This document shows, one piece after another, positions 1 to 8,423 of a DNA stretch of 64,000 nt. A program made the translations under genes and the position numbers. Origin of the DNA: Kitasatospora kifunensis (lineage in GTDB: Bacteria; Actinomycetota; Actinomycetes; Streptomycetales; Streptomycetaceae); contig NZ_JACHJV010000002.1 of assembly GCF_014203855.1 (NCBI RefSeq), forward strand, positions 372,001 through 436,000. Reading direction: 5' to 3'. Positions within the stretch are counted from its first letter, which is position 1. The number at the start of each line of letters is the position of its first letter. The notes under the pieces are model-generated. The model worked only from the letters and a program-made list of their open reading frames with translations. It searched no databases and was not told the origin of the DNA.

Positions 1-450
1 CATGATTCCGGCCTTGCGCACGATGTTCCCGGCCTCGTCACGGCCGACGACCTTCTTCAGCAGCCCGTCCTGGAAGTTGTCGATCTGCAGACAGGGATTG
101 CGCAGGCCGGTGACCTCCACGATCGCCTCGTCGCCGATGCGCAGCAGTGTCCCGACGGGCAGGCCGAGCAGGTCGATGCCGCTGGTGGTGATGTTCTCGC
201 CGAGATCGCCGGGCGCCACCTCGAACCCCGCTTCGCCGACTTCGGTGAAGAGCTCCTCGTGAATGAGGTGGACCTGGCGCAGGTTCGGCTGGGTGGGGTC
301 CTGCGCGACACGCGAGCGGTGCTTGACCGTGACACCGGCGTGCACGTCTCCCGCCACGCCGAGCCCGGCGAGCAACGTGATGCCGGCCCGGTTGGGCTTG
401 GTGAACGAGTACTCGCTGTTGCTGCTGACTGCCGTTACCGTGCCGCTCAT
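1..450 (-). CDS. MOSC domain protein, C-terminus cut by window edge
   Basis: The reverse-strand frame is open from an ATG at 450 to the window edge, giving 150 residues with no stop, so the 3' end is missing. The protein shows GDVHAGVTVKHRSR near residue 33, a GDLGENITTSGIDL block and a cysteine in GLRNPCLQID. These are the usual landmarks of MOSC domains, the sulfur-carrier domain related to the C-terminus of molybdenum cofactor sulfurase. Stand-alone MOSC proteins are thought to bind molybdopterin or move sulfur, but their substrates are mostly unknown. The ATG is preceded by a purine-rich GCAGGGGGT at a suitable distance. A MoCo link to the nitrate-reductase-like gene near 13.6 kb is possible but they are far apart. 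Family assignment is firm; the role is not. Confidence 0.8.
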   Translation of the reverse strand, partial: MSGTVTAVSSNSEYSFTKPNRAGITLLAGLGVAGDVHAGVTVKHRSRVAQDPTQPNLRQVHLIHEELFTEVGEAGFEVAPGDLGENITTSGIDLLGLPVGTLLRIGDEAIVEVTGLRNPCLQIDNFQDGLLKKVVGRDEAGNIVRKAGIM

Positions 451-526
451 TCCGTGGACCCCCTGCTCGGTGGCGATGGCTCGCCACGAGCCTAGCCCGC
501 GGCCCTCGGTGCGCGGCATCCGGCGA

Positions 527-772
527 TCAGTCGCGGATCGCCGGCGTGGTCAGCGTGGTCTGTCCGGCCGGGCCGGTGCCGGGCGCGGTGACGGCGGCCA
601 CCGTGAAGGTGTAGGCGGTGCCGTTGGTCAACCCGGGCACCACCGCGTAGCCGAGTCGGGTGAAGTCCGTCGCCGAGATGTCGGCGCTGACGGAGCGCCC
701 GCCGCCGGTCGCGGTCACCGTGTAGGACGCCACCGGCGCGCCGTTCTCCTCGTACGAGGGTGCCCAGTCGAG
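527..772 (-). pseudogene. Fibronectin type III domain remnant
   Basis: On the reverse strand an open frame runs from just after a stop at 773-775 to a stop at 527 and encodes about 80 residues with the classic FnIII pattern: LDWAPSYEENGAPVASYTVTA, later a GLTNGTAYTFTVAAV block and a terminal TTPAIRD. There is no convincing start codon or ribosome binding site, and the first beta strand is missing. It is best read as the surviving C-terminal FnIII domain of a lost secreted protein such as a glycoside hydrolase. A short real gene starting at the GTG at 733 is possible but would cut the domain in half. Confidence 0.6.
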
Positions 773-1095
773 TCACCTAGCTAACATCGGATCTATGTGA
801 AAATAAAGATGCTTAACTTCTGTCGTTCATACAGAAGTTGCGTCATTCTGAGGTCGCCTGTGAGGCTCAGTCATCGGAGGACTTGCGGGCGAAGGTGGAA
901 ACGGCACTGGGCCTTGACAGCAGAACATCAGGAAGCTTTCCTGTCGATTCAGCCTTACCCGAGCCCTCGTGCGCGGGAGATCGCGTGTTCCTTCCGGGGG
1001 CCGCTGCCCATGGCGTGGCCTGCCTCGCAGCACCGTTCGACCTGACCGGCCATTGCCCTGGGCCGGTCCAAGCCCGCACAGAAGGATGCCCGCTC
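773..1095. other. Intergenic leader of the beta-helix gene
   Basis: No gene is supported in these 323 bases. The left third is unusually AT-rich (for example GTGAAAATAAAGATG at 797-811), which in this genome suggests promoter DNA for the secreted protein starting at 1096. It contains a perfect inverted repeat at 815-839 and a smaller one, CAGGAA-GCT-TTCCTG, at 929-943. Small open frames here have neither coding character nor a ribosome binding site. Confidence 0.5.
815..839. promoter_or_regulatory. 9-bp inverted repeat, possible operator
   Basis: AACTTCTGT and ACAGAAGTT form a perfect 9-bp dyad separated by 7 bases inside the AT-rich segment about 260 bases upstream of the beta-helix gene. 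There is no T-run after it, so an operator for a dimeric regulator is more likely than a terminator. No cognate regulator can be named. Confidence 0.45.
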
Positions 1096-3558
1096 ATGAG
1101 GTTAACGATGAAGCGATCCAGACGGCTCGGCACCGCGAGCCGTACCCTGCCGGTGCTGACCGCGCTGCTGCTGGTGGTCGGCGTCACGATGGGCCAGAGC
1201 GCCGTAGCCGCGACCGCCGCGCAGTCGACCCAGGCGCCCCAGTCACCGCACCCGCCGCAGTCACCCGCCACGACTGCCGGGTCCGCCAGGGCGGCCGCCG
1301 GCGCCGCCGGGCCCGCGAACGGCAGCTGGATCAGCTACACCGGCGGCCAGTTGGTCTACGGGACGGACGCGCAGGGAAACCGCATTCCCGACTACTCCTA
1401 CGCCGGCTACGGCGGCGGCGGTGTCCCACTGCCGCAGGTCGCGACCAGGATCACGGTTCCGCCGCCGAGCGGGGGTGATGACACCGCCACCATCCAGAAC
1501 GCGCTCAACCAGGCCGCCGCGCTCCCGCTGGATGCCAACGGCTTCCGAGGCGCTGTCCAACTCTCCATCGGCCAGTACCAGTTGGCCGGTACCCTGAGCA
1601 TCAACGCGAGCGGTGTGGTGCTGCGTGGTGCGGACGGAAACTCCGCCGACTCCGAGCTGGTGGCCACCGGCGCCACCTCCCGCACCCTGATCCAGATCGG
1701 CAGCACCAGCGCCAAGTACGCCGTGGTGGGCACTGCGCAGAACGTCACCGACAACTACGTCCCGGTCGGCGGAACGGTCCTGACGCTCGCCAGCACCACC
1801 GGTTTCGCGGTCGGCGACCAGGTGGTGGTGCAGCGCCCGACCACCCAGGCGTGGATCGACGCGATGGGGATGACCTCCTACTGGACCGCGAACTGGAGCC
1901 TCTACTCCGAGCGGACCATCACCGCGGTCAACGGCAACCAGATCACCATCGACGCTCCACTCACCACCGCCCTGGAGCAGCAGTACACCCAGGCAAGCGT
2001 TTACCACTACACGTTCCCGCGGATCGACCACGTCGGAATCGAGAACCTCAGCGCCGACGGCCAGGCGATGACCGCCGACCCGAACTACGCCACGGACTTC
2101 TACAACTCCAGCCTCTCCGAGTTCAACGCCGTCCAGGACTCCTGGATGACCAACGTCTTCACCCACCACTTCGGCCAGAACGGCGTGACCGGCCTGAACT
2201 CCCAGAGCCGGCGGATCTCCGTGGTGCACACCGGCGCGCTGGACATGGTGGTGAACACCGCCACTTCGGCCCGCTCGGACGGCTACACCCTGCAGGGGCA
2301 GCAGAACCTGATCCAGGACTGCCAGTTGAGCGGCACCAAGGTGCACGCCTTCGAGACCGAGGCGCGGCAGTCCGGCCCGAACGTGTACTCCGACTGCACC
2401 GCCACCTCCACCAACACCAGCTTCGACTCCGGCGGCCACCAGCGCTGGGGGAGCGGCACGCTCTACGACGACATCACCATCGCGGGCGGCTCGCTGAACA
2501 TGGAGAACTACGGCAGCGAGGGCACCGGTCACGGCTGGGGCGACGGCAACAGTACCGCCTGGAACTGCAACGTCGGCAGCTACCTGATCAACTCCCCGCC
2601 CACCGCGCACAACTGGGCGATCGGCTGCACCGGGACCGAGAACACCGGATCCACCGGCGAGATCCAGAACCCCGGCAGCAACGTGCTCCCGCAGAGTCTC
2701 TACAACGAGCAGTTGGCCGAGCGCCTGGGCACCGCGACCCCGGCGAACGACTTCTCGCTCGACAGTTCGCCGAGCGCCGGCTCGGTGACGGCAGGTCAGT
2801 CCGCGACCGCGACCGTCAGCACCGCAGTCACCTCGGGTAGTGCCCAGCTCGTGGCCTTGACGGCTGCGGGCCTCCCGTCCGGCGCCACGGCCTCGTTCAG
2901 CCCGGCCTCGGTGACGGCAGGCGGTTCCGCGGCGCTGTCGCTCGCCACCACCGCTGCCACGCCGGCCGGGAGTTACCCGATCACCATCACCGGCACCGGT
3001 GCCTCGGCCACCCGCACGGCCACCTACACGCTGACCGTCACCACCTCGGGCCCCAGCTGTACCTCGGCCCAACTCCTCGGCAATCCGGGCTTCGAGAACG
3101 GGACCAACACGGCGCCGTGGACCCAGACGTCGACGACGGGCTCTTCGCCGATCAACAACGACACGGCTGACGAGCCCGCGCACTCGGGTAGTTGGGATGC
3201 CTGGTTGGATGGCAACTCGACGCCGGGCACGGACACCGTCGCGCAGACCGTCACCATCCCCGCCGGCTGCACCGCGACCCTCTCCTACTGGCTGCACGTC
3301 GACACCACCGAGAGCACCAGCAGCGCCACGCCGGACACTCTCGACGTCCAACTCCTGGACAGCAGCGGCGCGGTGCTGAGCACGGTGGCCACGTACTCCA
3401 ACCTGAAGGCCGCCACCGGCTACACCCAGTACACCGCCGACCTGTCGGCATACGCGGGCCAGAGCGTCACGCTGAGCTTCAGCGGCACCGAGACGGACGC
3501 CAACGGCGGCACCACCAGCTTCGTGATCGACGACACCGCGCTCAACGTCACGAGCTGA
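1096..3558 (+). CDS. Secreted parallel beta-helix protein with Ig-like and C-terminal carbohydrate-binding-like domains
   Basis: The 820-residue product starts at the ATG preceded by AGAAGGA. It has a basic N-terminus and a hydrophobic stretch (VLTALLLVVGV) ending near AVAA, a signal peptide, then a Pro/Gln/Ala-rich linker. Residues about 125-545 hold the aspartate- and asparagine-rich repeats of a right-handed beta-helix (GDDTATIQNALNQAA, SGVVLRGADG), the fold of pectate lyases and related polysaccharide-active enzymes. An Ig-like segment (about 550-650, with SAGSVTAGQSATATVS) follows, then a beta-sandwich beginning LLGNPGFENG like those at the ends of secreted actinobacterial hydrolases and proteases. 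Catalytic residues could not be identified, so lyase activity is inference. A hairpin lies beyond the stop. Confidence 0.8.
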   Translation: MRLTMKRSRRLGTASRTLPVLTALLLVVGVTMGQSAVAATAAQSTQAPQSPHPPQSPATTAGSARAAAGAAGPANGSWISYTGGQLVYGTDAQGNRIPDYSYAGYGGGGVPLPQVATRITVPPPSGGDDTATIQNALNQAAALPLDANGFRGAVQLSIGQYQLAGTLSINASGVVLRGADGNSADSELVATGATSRTLIQIGSTSAKYAVVGTAQNVTDNYVPVGGTVLTLASTTGFAVGDQVVVQRPTTQAWIDAMGMTSYWTANWSLYSERTITAVNGNQITIDAPLTTALEQQYTQASVYHYTFPRIDHVGIENLSADGQAMTADPNYATDFYNSSLSEFNAVQDSWMTNVFTHHFGQNGVTGLNSQSRRISVVHTGALDMVVNTATSARSDGYTLQGQQNLIQDCQLSGTKVHAFETEARQSGPNVYSDCTATSTNTSFDSGGHQRWGSGTLYDDITIAGGSLNMENYGSEGTGHGWGDGNSTAWNCNVGSYLINSPPTAHNWAIGCTGTENTGSTGEIQNPGSNVLPQSLYNEQLAERLGTATPANDFSLDSSPSAGSVTAGQSATATVSTAVTSGSAQLVALTAAGLPSGATASFSPASVTAGGSAALSLATTAATPAGSYPITITGTGASATRTATYTLTVTTSGPSCTSAQLLGNPGFENGTNTAPWTQTSTTGSSPINNDTADEPAHSGSWDAWLDGNSTPGTDTVAQTVTIPAGCTATLSYWLHVDTTESTSSATPDTLDVQLLDSSGAVLSTVATYSNLKAATGYTQYTADLSAYAGQSVTLSFSGTETDANGGTTSFVIDDTALNVTS

Positions 3559-3632
3559 GGCTGCACCGGCGAGAACGCCGCTGCCGGGCCGCCGGGCGGC
3601 GGCGCCGTGCGTGCCGCCGAACGTACGCCAAC

Positions 3633-3660
3633 GGAGCGGCTCCCGAAAGGGGGCCGCTCC
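3633..3660. terminator. Hairpin between convergent genes
   Basis: GGAGCGGC and GCCGCTCC form the outer stem, continuing inward to a GAAA loop with one mismatch. It lies between the beta-helix gene and the convergent TetR gene, so it can terminate from either side. The U-run is poor, as is common in streptomycetes. Confidence 0.6.
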
Positions 3661-3699
3661 CTTGCGACTTCGCGCCGCAGTCCCGCGAGGGGCGCATGA

Positions 3700-4317
3700 T
3701 TAGGCGTCAGAGAGGCCGGAGCCCGGCGCCGATCGCGCGCACCACGCGCCGCCCAGCACCAGGTCGACCAGGCGCGGGGCCAGGGTCTCCTCCAGCGGCT
3801 CGCCGGTCAGCAGCACGCGTGCCAGGAGCGGGCCCATGATGGCCTCCACCACCAGGTGCGGGTCCGTCTCGGCGGCTAGTTCGCCCCGATCGATGCCGCG
3901 GCGGACCAGGGCTTCGGCGCGCTCCATCCGGGCCTGCCAGTAGGAGCGCCGCCCCTCCCGGAGTGCGCCCTCCCCAAGCACCGTGCCCAGCTGCAGCAGC
4001 GCGGCGCCCTGCGGTGTCGCCAGGGAGCGGGCCAGCGCGTCGGCCAGGCGTGACAGGTCCTCGCGCACCGAACCGGTGTCGGGCACCGGAAGCGTCTCGT
4101 CCGTGTGGGCGGCGAGCGCATCGAAGATCAGGTTCTCGCGGGTCTTCCAGCGCCGGTAGACCGAGGTCTCGTGGACGCCGGCCGCACGGGCGACGGCGGC
4201 CACCGTGGTCGCCGCCAGCCCTTCGGCGGCAAGCAGGTCGACGGTGGCGGTCAGGACGGCCTGCCGCATGCGTTCGCCTCGGCGCCTGAGCGGCGCGGCT
4301 TCCTTCTCCTCGGTCAC
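3700..4317 (-). CDS. TetR/AcrR family repressor
   Basis: This 205-residue protein has an N-terminal TetR helix-turn-helix at residues about 15-62, with TVDLLAAEGLAATTVAAVA, AGVHETSVYRRWKTRENLI in the recognition-helix position, followed by an all-helical ligand domain. The start is a GTG at 4317. It is transcribed divergently from an alcohol dehydrogenase/esterase operon, and two copies of the same palindrome lie in the shared promoter, one 12 bp upstream of this start codon. That arrangement predicts autoregulation plus repression of the operon, relieved by a small ligand that may be a substrate of the dehydrogenase. The ligand is unknown. Confidence 0.88.
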   Translation of the reverse strand: MTEEKEAAPLRRRGERMRQAVLTATVDLLAAEGLAATTVAAVARAAGVHETSVYRRWKTRENLIFDALAAHTDETLPVPDTGSVREDLSRLADALARSLATPQGAALLQLGTVLGEGALREGRRSYWQARMERAEALVRRGIDRGELAAETDPHLVVEAIMGPLLARVLLTGEPLEETLAPRLVDLVLGGAWCARSAPGSGLSDA

Positions 4318-4328
4318 GGCAACAGTCT

Positions 4329-4348
4329 AATGCAAGTCTCCTTGTGTT
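4329..4348. promoter_or_regulatory. Probable TetR operator O1
   Basis: AATGCAAG-TCTC-CTTGTGTT is a near-perfect dyad with the half-site AAYGCAAG and a 4-base centre. It sits 12 bases upstream of the TetR start and matches O2 in half-site and spacing, which supports autoregulation. Confidence 0.7.
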
Positions 4349-4372
4349 AGGGATTCGGCGGACGTACGTTGG

Positions 4373-4404
4373 AACGCAAGACAAAACGCAAGACAACTTG
4401 CGTT
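4373..4404. promoter_or_regulatory. Probable TetR operator O2 with an extra half-site
   Basis: AACGCAAG-ACAA-CTTGCGTT at 4385-4404 is a perfect 8-bp dyad with a 4-base centre, identical in design to O1. A further half-site AACGCAAG lies at 4373-4380, exactly 12 bp before the next one, so AACGCAAGACAA occurs twice in tandem. It lies about 60 bases upstream of the dehydrogenase start. Confidence 0.75.
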
Positions 4405-4461
4405 AGCCCGCAGCTCAGCCACCACCCATCGAGCACGCGACGACCACCGAAGGAGCCCGCC

Positions 4462-5472
4462 ATGCACCACATGCGCGCCGCGCGGCTGCACATCCCCTCG
4501 CGCACCCTGACAGTCGAGGACGTGCCCCGACCCGTCCCCGGCCCCCAGCAGGTCCTGGTCAGGGTCGAAGCCGCAGGCGTCTGCCTGTCCGACGTCCACC
4601 TCATCGACGGCAGCCTCACCCCCAACTACCTGCAGCAGGAGAGCGTGACCCTCGGCCACGAGGTCGCCGGCACGGTCGCCGAACTCGGGCCGGAGGTGTC
4701 CGGCTGGACGGTCGGCCAGCGCGTCGTGCTGCAGGCCGGCGAGCGCCGCGACAGCAGGCTCCTCACCCGTGGTGTCGACTACGACGGCGGCTGGGCGCAG
4801 TACGCGCTCGCGTCCGTGAAGACCCTGGTCACGCTGCCCGAGTCGATCCCCTTCGAGCAGGCAGCGATCATCCCCGACGCGGTCTCCACGCCGTGGGGGG
4901 CCATCACCACCACCGCCTCGGTCCGCCCGGCCCAGGCCGTCGGCGTCTGGGGCATCGGGGGCCTCGGCGCCCACGCCGTCCAGCTGCTGCGGACCGTCGG
5001 CGCCTACCCGATCATCGCCGTGGACCCCGTCCCGGCCGCCCGCCGCCGCGCACTCGAGTTCGGCGCCGACCTGGCCCTCGACCCGGCCGACCCGCTGCTG
5101 AGCGAGCAGGTCCTGGCCGCCACCGGTGGCCGGGCGCTGGAGGTCGCGTTCGACTTCGCCGGTGCCGCGGCCGTCCGCGAACAGGCCCTGAGCGTGCTCG
5201 GACCCAAGGGGCGGCTGGTCCTGGTCGGGCTGACCGACAGGCCGCTGACCGTCGCCGACGGCACGCGGTTCAGCTTTCTCCAGCACCAGATCCTCGGTCA
5301 CTACGGCTCCGAGGAGAACGCCGTCCCCCAACTGCTCGCACTCGCCGAAGGCGGCCGGCTGGACTTCTCGCGCTCCATCACCGACGTGCTGCCGCTCACC
5401 GACGCGGCCGAGGCCGTCGAGCGGCTGCGGACCAAAGCGGGCGACCCGATCCGCCTGATCCTGCGCCCCTGA
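4462..5472 (+). CDS. Zinc-type medium-chain alcohol dehydrogenase
   Basis: The 336-residue product starts at the ATG behind GAAGGAG. It is an MDR-family NAD(P)-dependent dehydrogenase: GroES-like domain with Cys in GVCLSDVH and His-Glu in TLGHEVAGTV as catalytic zinc ligands, then the Rossmann motif GVWGIGGLGAHAVQLL. The four-cysteine structural zinc loop is absent: the corresponding stretch reads GERRDSRLLTRGVDYDGG. It therefore belongs to a subgroup lacking the structural zinc. It is followed after 40 bases by an esterase and faces the TetR gene across the operators, so the pair probably processes an alcohol/ester substrate that also induces the operon. The substrate is unknown. Confidence 0.85.
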   Translation: MHHMRAARLHIPSRTLTVEDVPRPVPGPQQVLVRVEAAGVCLSDVHLIDGSLTPNYLQQESVTLGHEVAGTVAELGPEVSGWTVGQRVVLQAGERRDSRLLTRGVDYDGGWAQYALASVKTLVTLPESIPFEQAAIIPDAVSTPWGAITTTASVRPAQAVGVWGIGGLGAHAVQLLRTVGAYPIIAVDPVPAARRRALEFGADLALDPADPLLSEQVLAATGGRALEVAFDFAGAAAVREQALSVLGPKGRLVLVGLTDRPLTVADGTRFSFLQHQILGHYGSEENAVPQLLALAEGGRLDFSRSITDVLPLTDAAEAVERLRTKAGDPIRLILRP

Positions 5473-5512
5473 CTCCTCGCCCGAAGCCCCTCCACCGCAC
5501 GAAAGGCAGGCC

Positions 5513-6445
5513 ATGTCCATCGACCCGGCAATCGCCGCCATCCTCGACCAGGCCAACGCGTTCACCGCCGCACCCATCCGCTCGACCGACCCCGAGCTGC
5601 TGCGTGCGGGGGAGAAGCAGCTGGCCGCTGCAACGGCCGCGACCCGCATCGAGGTCGACTCCGTAGCGGACAGCACCGTACCCGGCCCGGCCGGGGCCAT
5701 CCCCGTGCGCATCTACCGCCCCGCCGCCGACGGGCCGGTCCCCACGGTGGTCTTCTTCCACGGCGGCGGCTGGATCACCGGCGACCTCGACAGCCACGAC
5801 CTCGTCACCCGCCGGCTCTGCCGCGACCTCGGCGCCGTCGTGGTCGCCGTCCACTACCGCCGCGCCCCGGAGCACCCCTTCCCCGCCGCGTACGAGGACA
5901 GCCTGGCCGCGACCCGCCACGTCGCCGACCACATCGGCCGGTACGGGGCGCGCCGCGACCGCCTCGCGCTGGCCGGAGACAGCGCGGGCGCCAACCTCGC
6001 CGCCGTGATCGCCCAGACCTTCCGGGACGAGGGCCGCCCGCTCGCCGCCCAGCTGCTCGCCTACCCGCCCACCGACTTCGACGGCGACTACCCCTCGCGC
6101 ACCGAGAACGCCACCGGCTACATGCTCACCACCGAGAACATCAGCGACATCCAGCACCTCTACGCCGGAGATGACCCCGCCGTCCGCAGCTGCGCCCGGG
6201 TCTCCCCGTTGCGCGCCGCCGGTCTCAGCGGCCTCGCGCCCGCGATCGTCGGCACCGCGCAGTACGACCCGCTGCGCGACGAGGGCCTGGCCTACGCCGA
6301 TGCGCTCGAGAAGGCGGGCGTCGATGTCTTCGTGCGCAACTACGACGGCCTGATCCACGGGTTCCTCAACATGTTCCCCGTCTCGCCCGCCGCCGACACC
6401 GCCGTGACCGAGCTGTACGCCCAACTCGCCGACCGGCTCAGCTGA
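5513..6445 (+). CDS. Alpha/beta hydrolase, hormone-sensitive-lipase family esterase
   Basis: This 310-residue protein has the HSL-family oxyanion motif HGGG (VVFFHGGGWITGD, about residue 82), the nucleophile elbow GDSAGAN (about 158), the acidic residue in QYDPLRDEG and the histidine in GLIHGFLNM. A cytoplasmic carboxylesterase on short or medium acyl esters is expected; there is no signal peptide. The ribosome binding site AAAGGCAGG precedes the ATG. The short distance to the dehydrogenase and the shared TetR-controlled promoter indicate one operon, consistent with ester hydrolysis followed by alcohol oxidation. Confidence 0.88.
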   Translation: MSIDPAIAAILDQANAFTAAPIRSTDPELLRAGEKQLAAATAATRIEVDSVADSTVPGPAGAIPVRIYRPAADGPVPTVVFFHGGGWITGDLDSHDLVTRRLCRDLGAVVVAVHYRRAPEHPFPAAYEDSLAATRHVADHIGRYGARRDRLALAGDSAGANLAAVIAQTFRDEGRPLAAQLLAYPPTDFDGDYPSRTENATGYMLTTENISDIQHLYAGDDPAVRSCARVSPLRAAGLSGLAPAIVGTAQYDPLRDEGLAYADALEKAGVDVFVRNYDGLIHGFLNMFPVSPAADTAVTELYAQLADRLS

Positions 6446-6472
6446 CGGCGTCCCCGACTGACGCTGCGGACC

Positions 6473-7411
6473 CTAGCCAACCTGCGGGTGAACCTCCGCG
6501 CCGGTGGGCCGGGCGAGCGGGAGACGGGTGGGGGCCACGCAGGCCTGGTGGGCGAGGAGGTCGGCGAAAGCGGCGGTGAGCCGGTCGGGGCGGGTGCGGG
6601 TGTAGGCGGTGAGGGTGCGGCGGATCGGGGGGTTAGGGCGCAGCGCGACGCCGTCGAACTCGGGCGGAACGATGTTGGCGGGCACCAGGGCGGGGCCGAG
6701 GCCGGCTGCGGCGAGCAGGGGGACGGCGGAGGTCTGCTCGGCGCGGATGGCGGCCTGGGGCTGGAAGCCCGCCTGCGCGCAGACGCGGTCGAGCAGGTCG
6801 GCGAGGCCGTTGTCGGGCGAGTAGTGCACCCAGGCGCGGTCGGCGAGTTCGGTGAGGGCGAGCGTTCCGGTCGGGCTGTTGGCCAGCGGGTCGTCGGCCG
6901 GCAGCAGCAGGGCGAACTCCTCGACGCCCAGCTCGCGGATCGGCCCCTCCCAGTCCGTCGGCGTGGGGCCGACGGCCAGGTCGGCGCGGCCGGCGGTCAT
7001 CGCGGCCTGGAGCTGGTCGGCGTGCGGGTACTCGCGCAGCCGGATCCGCACGCCGGGGTGCTTGCGGCGCCAGGCCCGCAGCACGGGCGGCAGGATGCCG
7101 AGGCTGACCGAGTAGATGGCCGCGATCTCCAGTTCGCCTTCGTCCAGACCTGCCGTACGACGGGCCACGGCGTGCAGCCGTTCGGCCTCGGCGAGCGCGG
7201 CACGGGCGTGCGGCAGGACGGCTCGGCCCAGCGGGGTGAGCCGGATCGAGCGCGGCAGGCGTTCGAGCAGCGGGCCGCCGAGGGCACTCTCCAGCGCGCG
7301 CATCTGGTGGGAGAGCGCGGGTTGGGTGACGTGCAGTCGCTCGGCGGCGCGGGTGAACGAGCCGGTGGCGACCACGGAGATCAGGTATTCGAGCTGCCGC
7401 AGGGTGGTCAT
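6473..7411 (-). CDS. LysR-family transcriptional regulator
   Basis: The 312-residue protein has the LysR winged helix-turn-helix at residues 1-60 (LRQLEYLISVVATGSFTRAAE, then VTQPALSHQMRALE) and a periplasmic-binding-like effector domain from about 90 to 290. It is divergent from the SDR gene, with 128 bases between the start codons and an AT-rich dyad beside its own start. Classical LysR logic suggests that it activates the SDR gene in response to a small molecule and represses itself. The effector is not predictable. Confidence 0.88.
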   Translation of the reverse strand: MTTLRQLEYLISVVATGSFTRAAERLHVTQPALSHQMRALESALGGPLLERLPRSIRLTPLGRAVLPHARAALAEAERLHAVARRTAGLDEGELEIAAIYSVSLGILPPVLRAWRRKHPGVRIRLREYPHADQLQAAMTAGRADLAVGPTPTDWEGPIRELGVEEFALLLPADDPLANSPTGTLALTELADRAWVHYSPDNGLADLLDRVCAQAGFQPQAAIRAEQTSAVPLLAAAGLGPALVPANIVPPEFDGVALRPNPPIRRTLTAYTRTRPDRLTAAFADLLAHQACVAPTRLPLARPTGAEVHPQVG

Positions 7412-7418
7412 GAGCAGA

Positions 7419-7439
7419 TTTTATCGCTGGGGTAGAAAA
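7419..7439. promoter_or_regulatory. Candidate LysR-binding dyad
   Basis: TTTTAT at 7419-7424 mirrors AGAAAA at 7434-7439 with one mismatch, and outer bases GATT/AATC extend the symmetry. This is a conspicuous AT-rich dyad in GC-rich DNA, placed directly beside the LysR start and about 100 bases before the SDR gene, as expected for a LysR box. Confidence 0.45.
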
Positions 7440-7539
7440 CAATCCTTGGACTCATGAGTGCTGGTCGGGGGAGGGTCGTCTTGTGGCCGCCGCGCACTGG
7501 ATGCGGCGGCCGGCCCCCTGACCAGCAGAGGAGTTCCTC

Positions 7540-8319
7540 ATGTCCGTCCCCGTCGACCCGCCTGTCTCCGCCGACCGGCCCGTTCCCGCCGCCCTGCCTG
7601 TTCCCGCCACACTCCAAGGGCAGCGTCTCGTCGTGGTCGGCGCCGGCTCGCGCACCGGCCGACTGCTCGCCCAGGCCGCCTCTGCGGCCGGCGCCGACCT
7701 CGTACTGGCCGGTCCCGACCCGCGCAAGCTGGAGTGGACCGCCGGCGAGGTGTCCGGCCCCGCAGAGGTGATCCCGGTCGACCTGGCCGACGAGAGGTCG
7801 ATCGCCGAGTTCGCCGCCAGGGTCGGCCGCTTCGACCACCTGGTGTCGACGGCGGCGATGCCCGCCAACGGCCCGCTGGCGGATCTGGAACTGGAGGCGA
7901 TCCAACGGGCGTTCGCGGCCAAGGTGGTCGGACCGCTGCTGCTGGCCAAGCATTTGGCCGGCCAGGTCGCCGAGAACGGCTCGTTCACCTTCTTCTCCGG
8001 CGTGGCGGCCTGGCGGCCCGCTCCGGCACGGACCGTGATGGCCACCACGAACGGCGCGCTCGCCTTCCTGGTCCAGGCCCTGGCGGTGGAACTCGCCCCG
8101 GTCCGGGTCAACGCCGTCTCCCCAGGCATCGTCGACACCGGCTCCTGGGACGGGCTGGGCGCGGACAAGGCGGCCTTCCTGCAGCAGGTGGCCGCGCGCA
8201 ACCCCGCGCGCCGTGTTGGCAGTCCCGAGGACCTGATCAAGGCCGTGTTCTACGCGATCGACAGCCCGTACGTGACCGGGACCGTGCTGCACGTGGACGG
8301 CGGCGGCCGCCTCGCCTGA
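7540..8319 (+). CDS. SDR-family protein lacking the catalytic YxxxK
   Basis: The 259-residue protein has a Rossmann nucleotide motif (VVVGAGSRTGRLLA) near residue 32 and the SDR C-terminal pattern VRVNAVSPGIVDT and YVTGTVLHVDGG. The start follows GAGGAG. The active site is atypical: the usual serine is kept in FFSGVAAW, but the segment that should read YxxxK reads VMATTNGALA, replacing both the tyrosine and the lysine, and the NNAG motif reads STAAMP. It may bind NAD(P)H without normal dehydrogenase chemistry, or act as a sensor or isomerase-like protein. It is controlled by the divergent LysR gene and followed by a secreted SnoaL-like protein. Confidence 0.8.
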   Translation: MSVPVDPPVSADRPVPAALPVPATLQGQRLVVVGAGSRTGRLLAQAASAAGADLVLAGPDPRKLEWTAGEVSGPAEVIPVDLADERSIAEFAARVGRFDHLVSTAAMPANGPLADLELEAIQRAFAAKVVGPLLLAKHLAGQVAENGSFTFFSGVAAWRPAPARTVMATTNGALAFLVQALAVELAPVRVNAVSPGIVDTGSWDGLGADKAAFLQQVAARNPARRVGSPEDLIKAVFYAIDSPYVTGTVLHVDGGGRLA

Positions 8320-8423
8320 CCGGTCTGACCCGTTCCGGAGTTGGACGGTCGACAGCGGCGCCCTGCACCGGATCTGACTGCACATCACTTTCCCGCACCA
8401 GCAAAGCTCAAGGAGTACACCCC

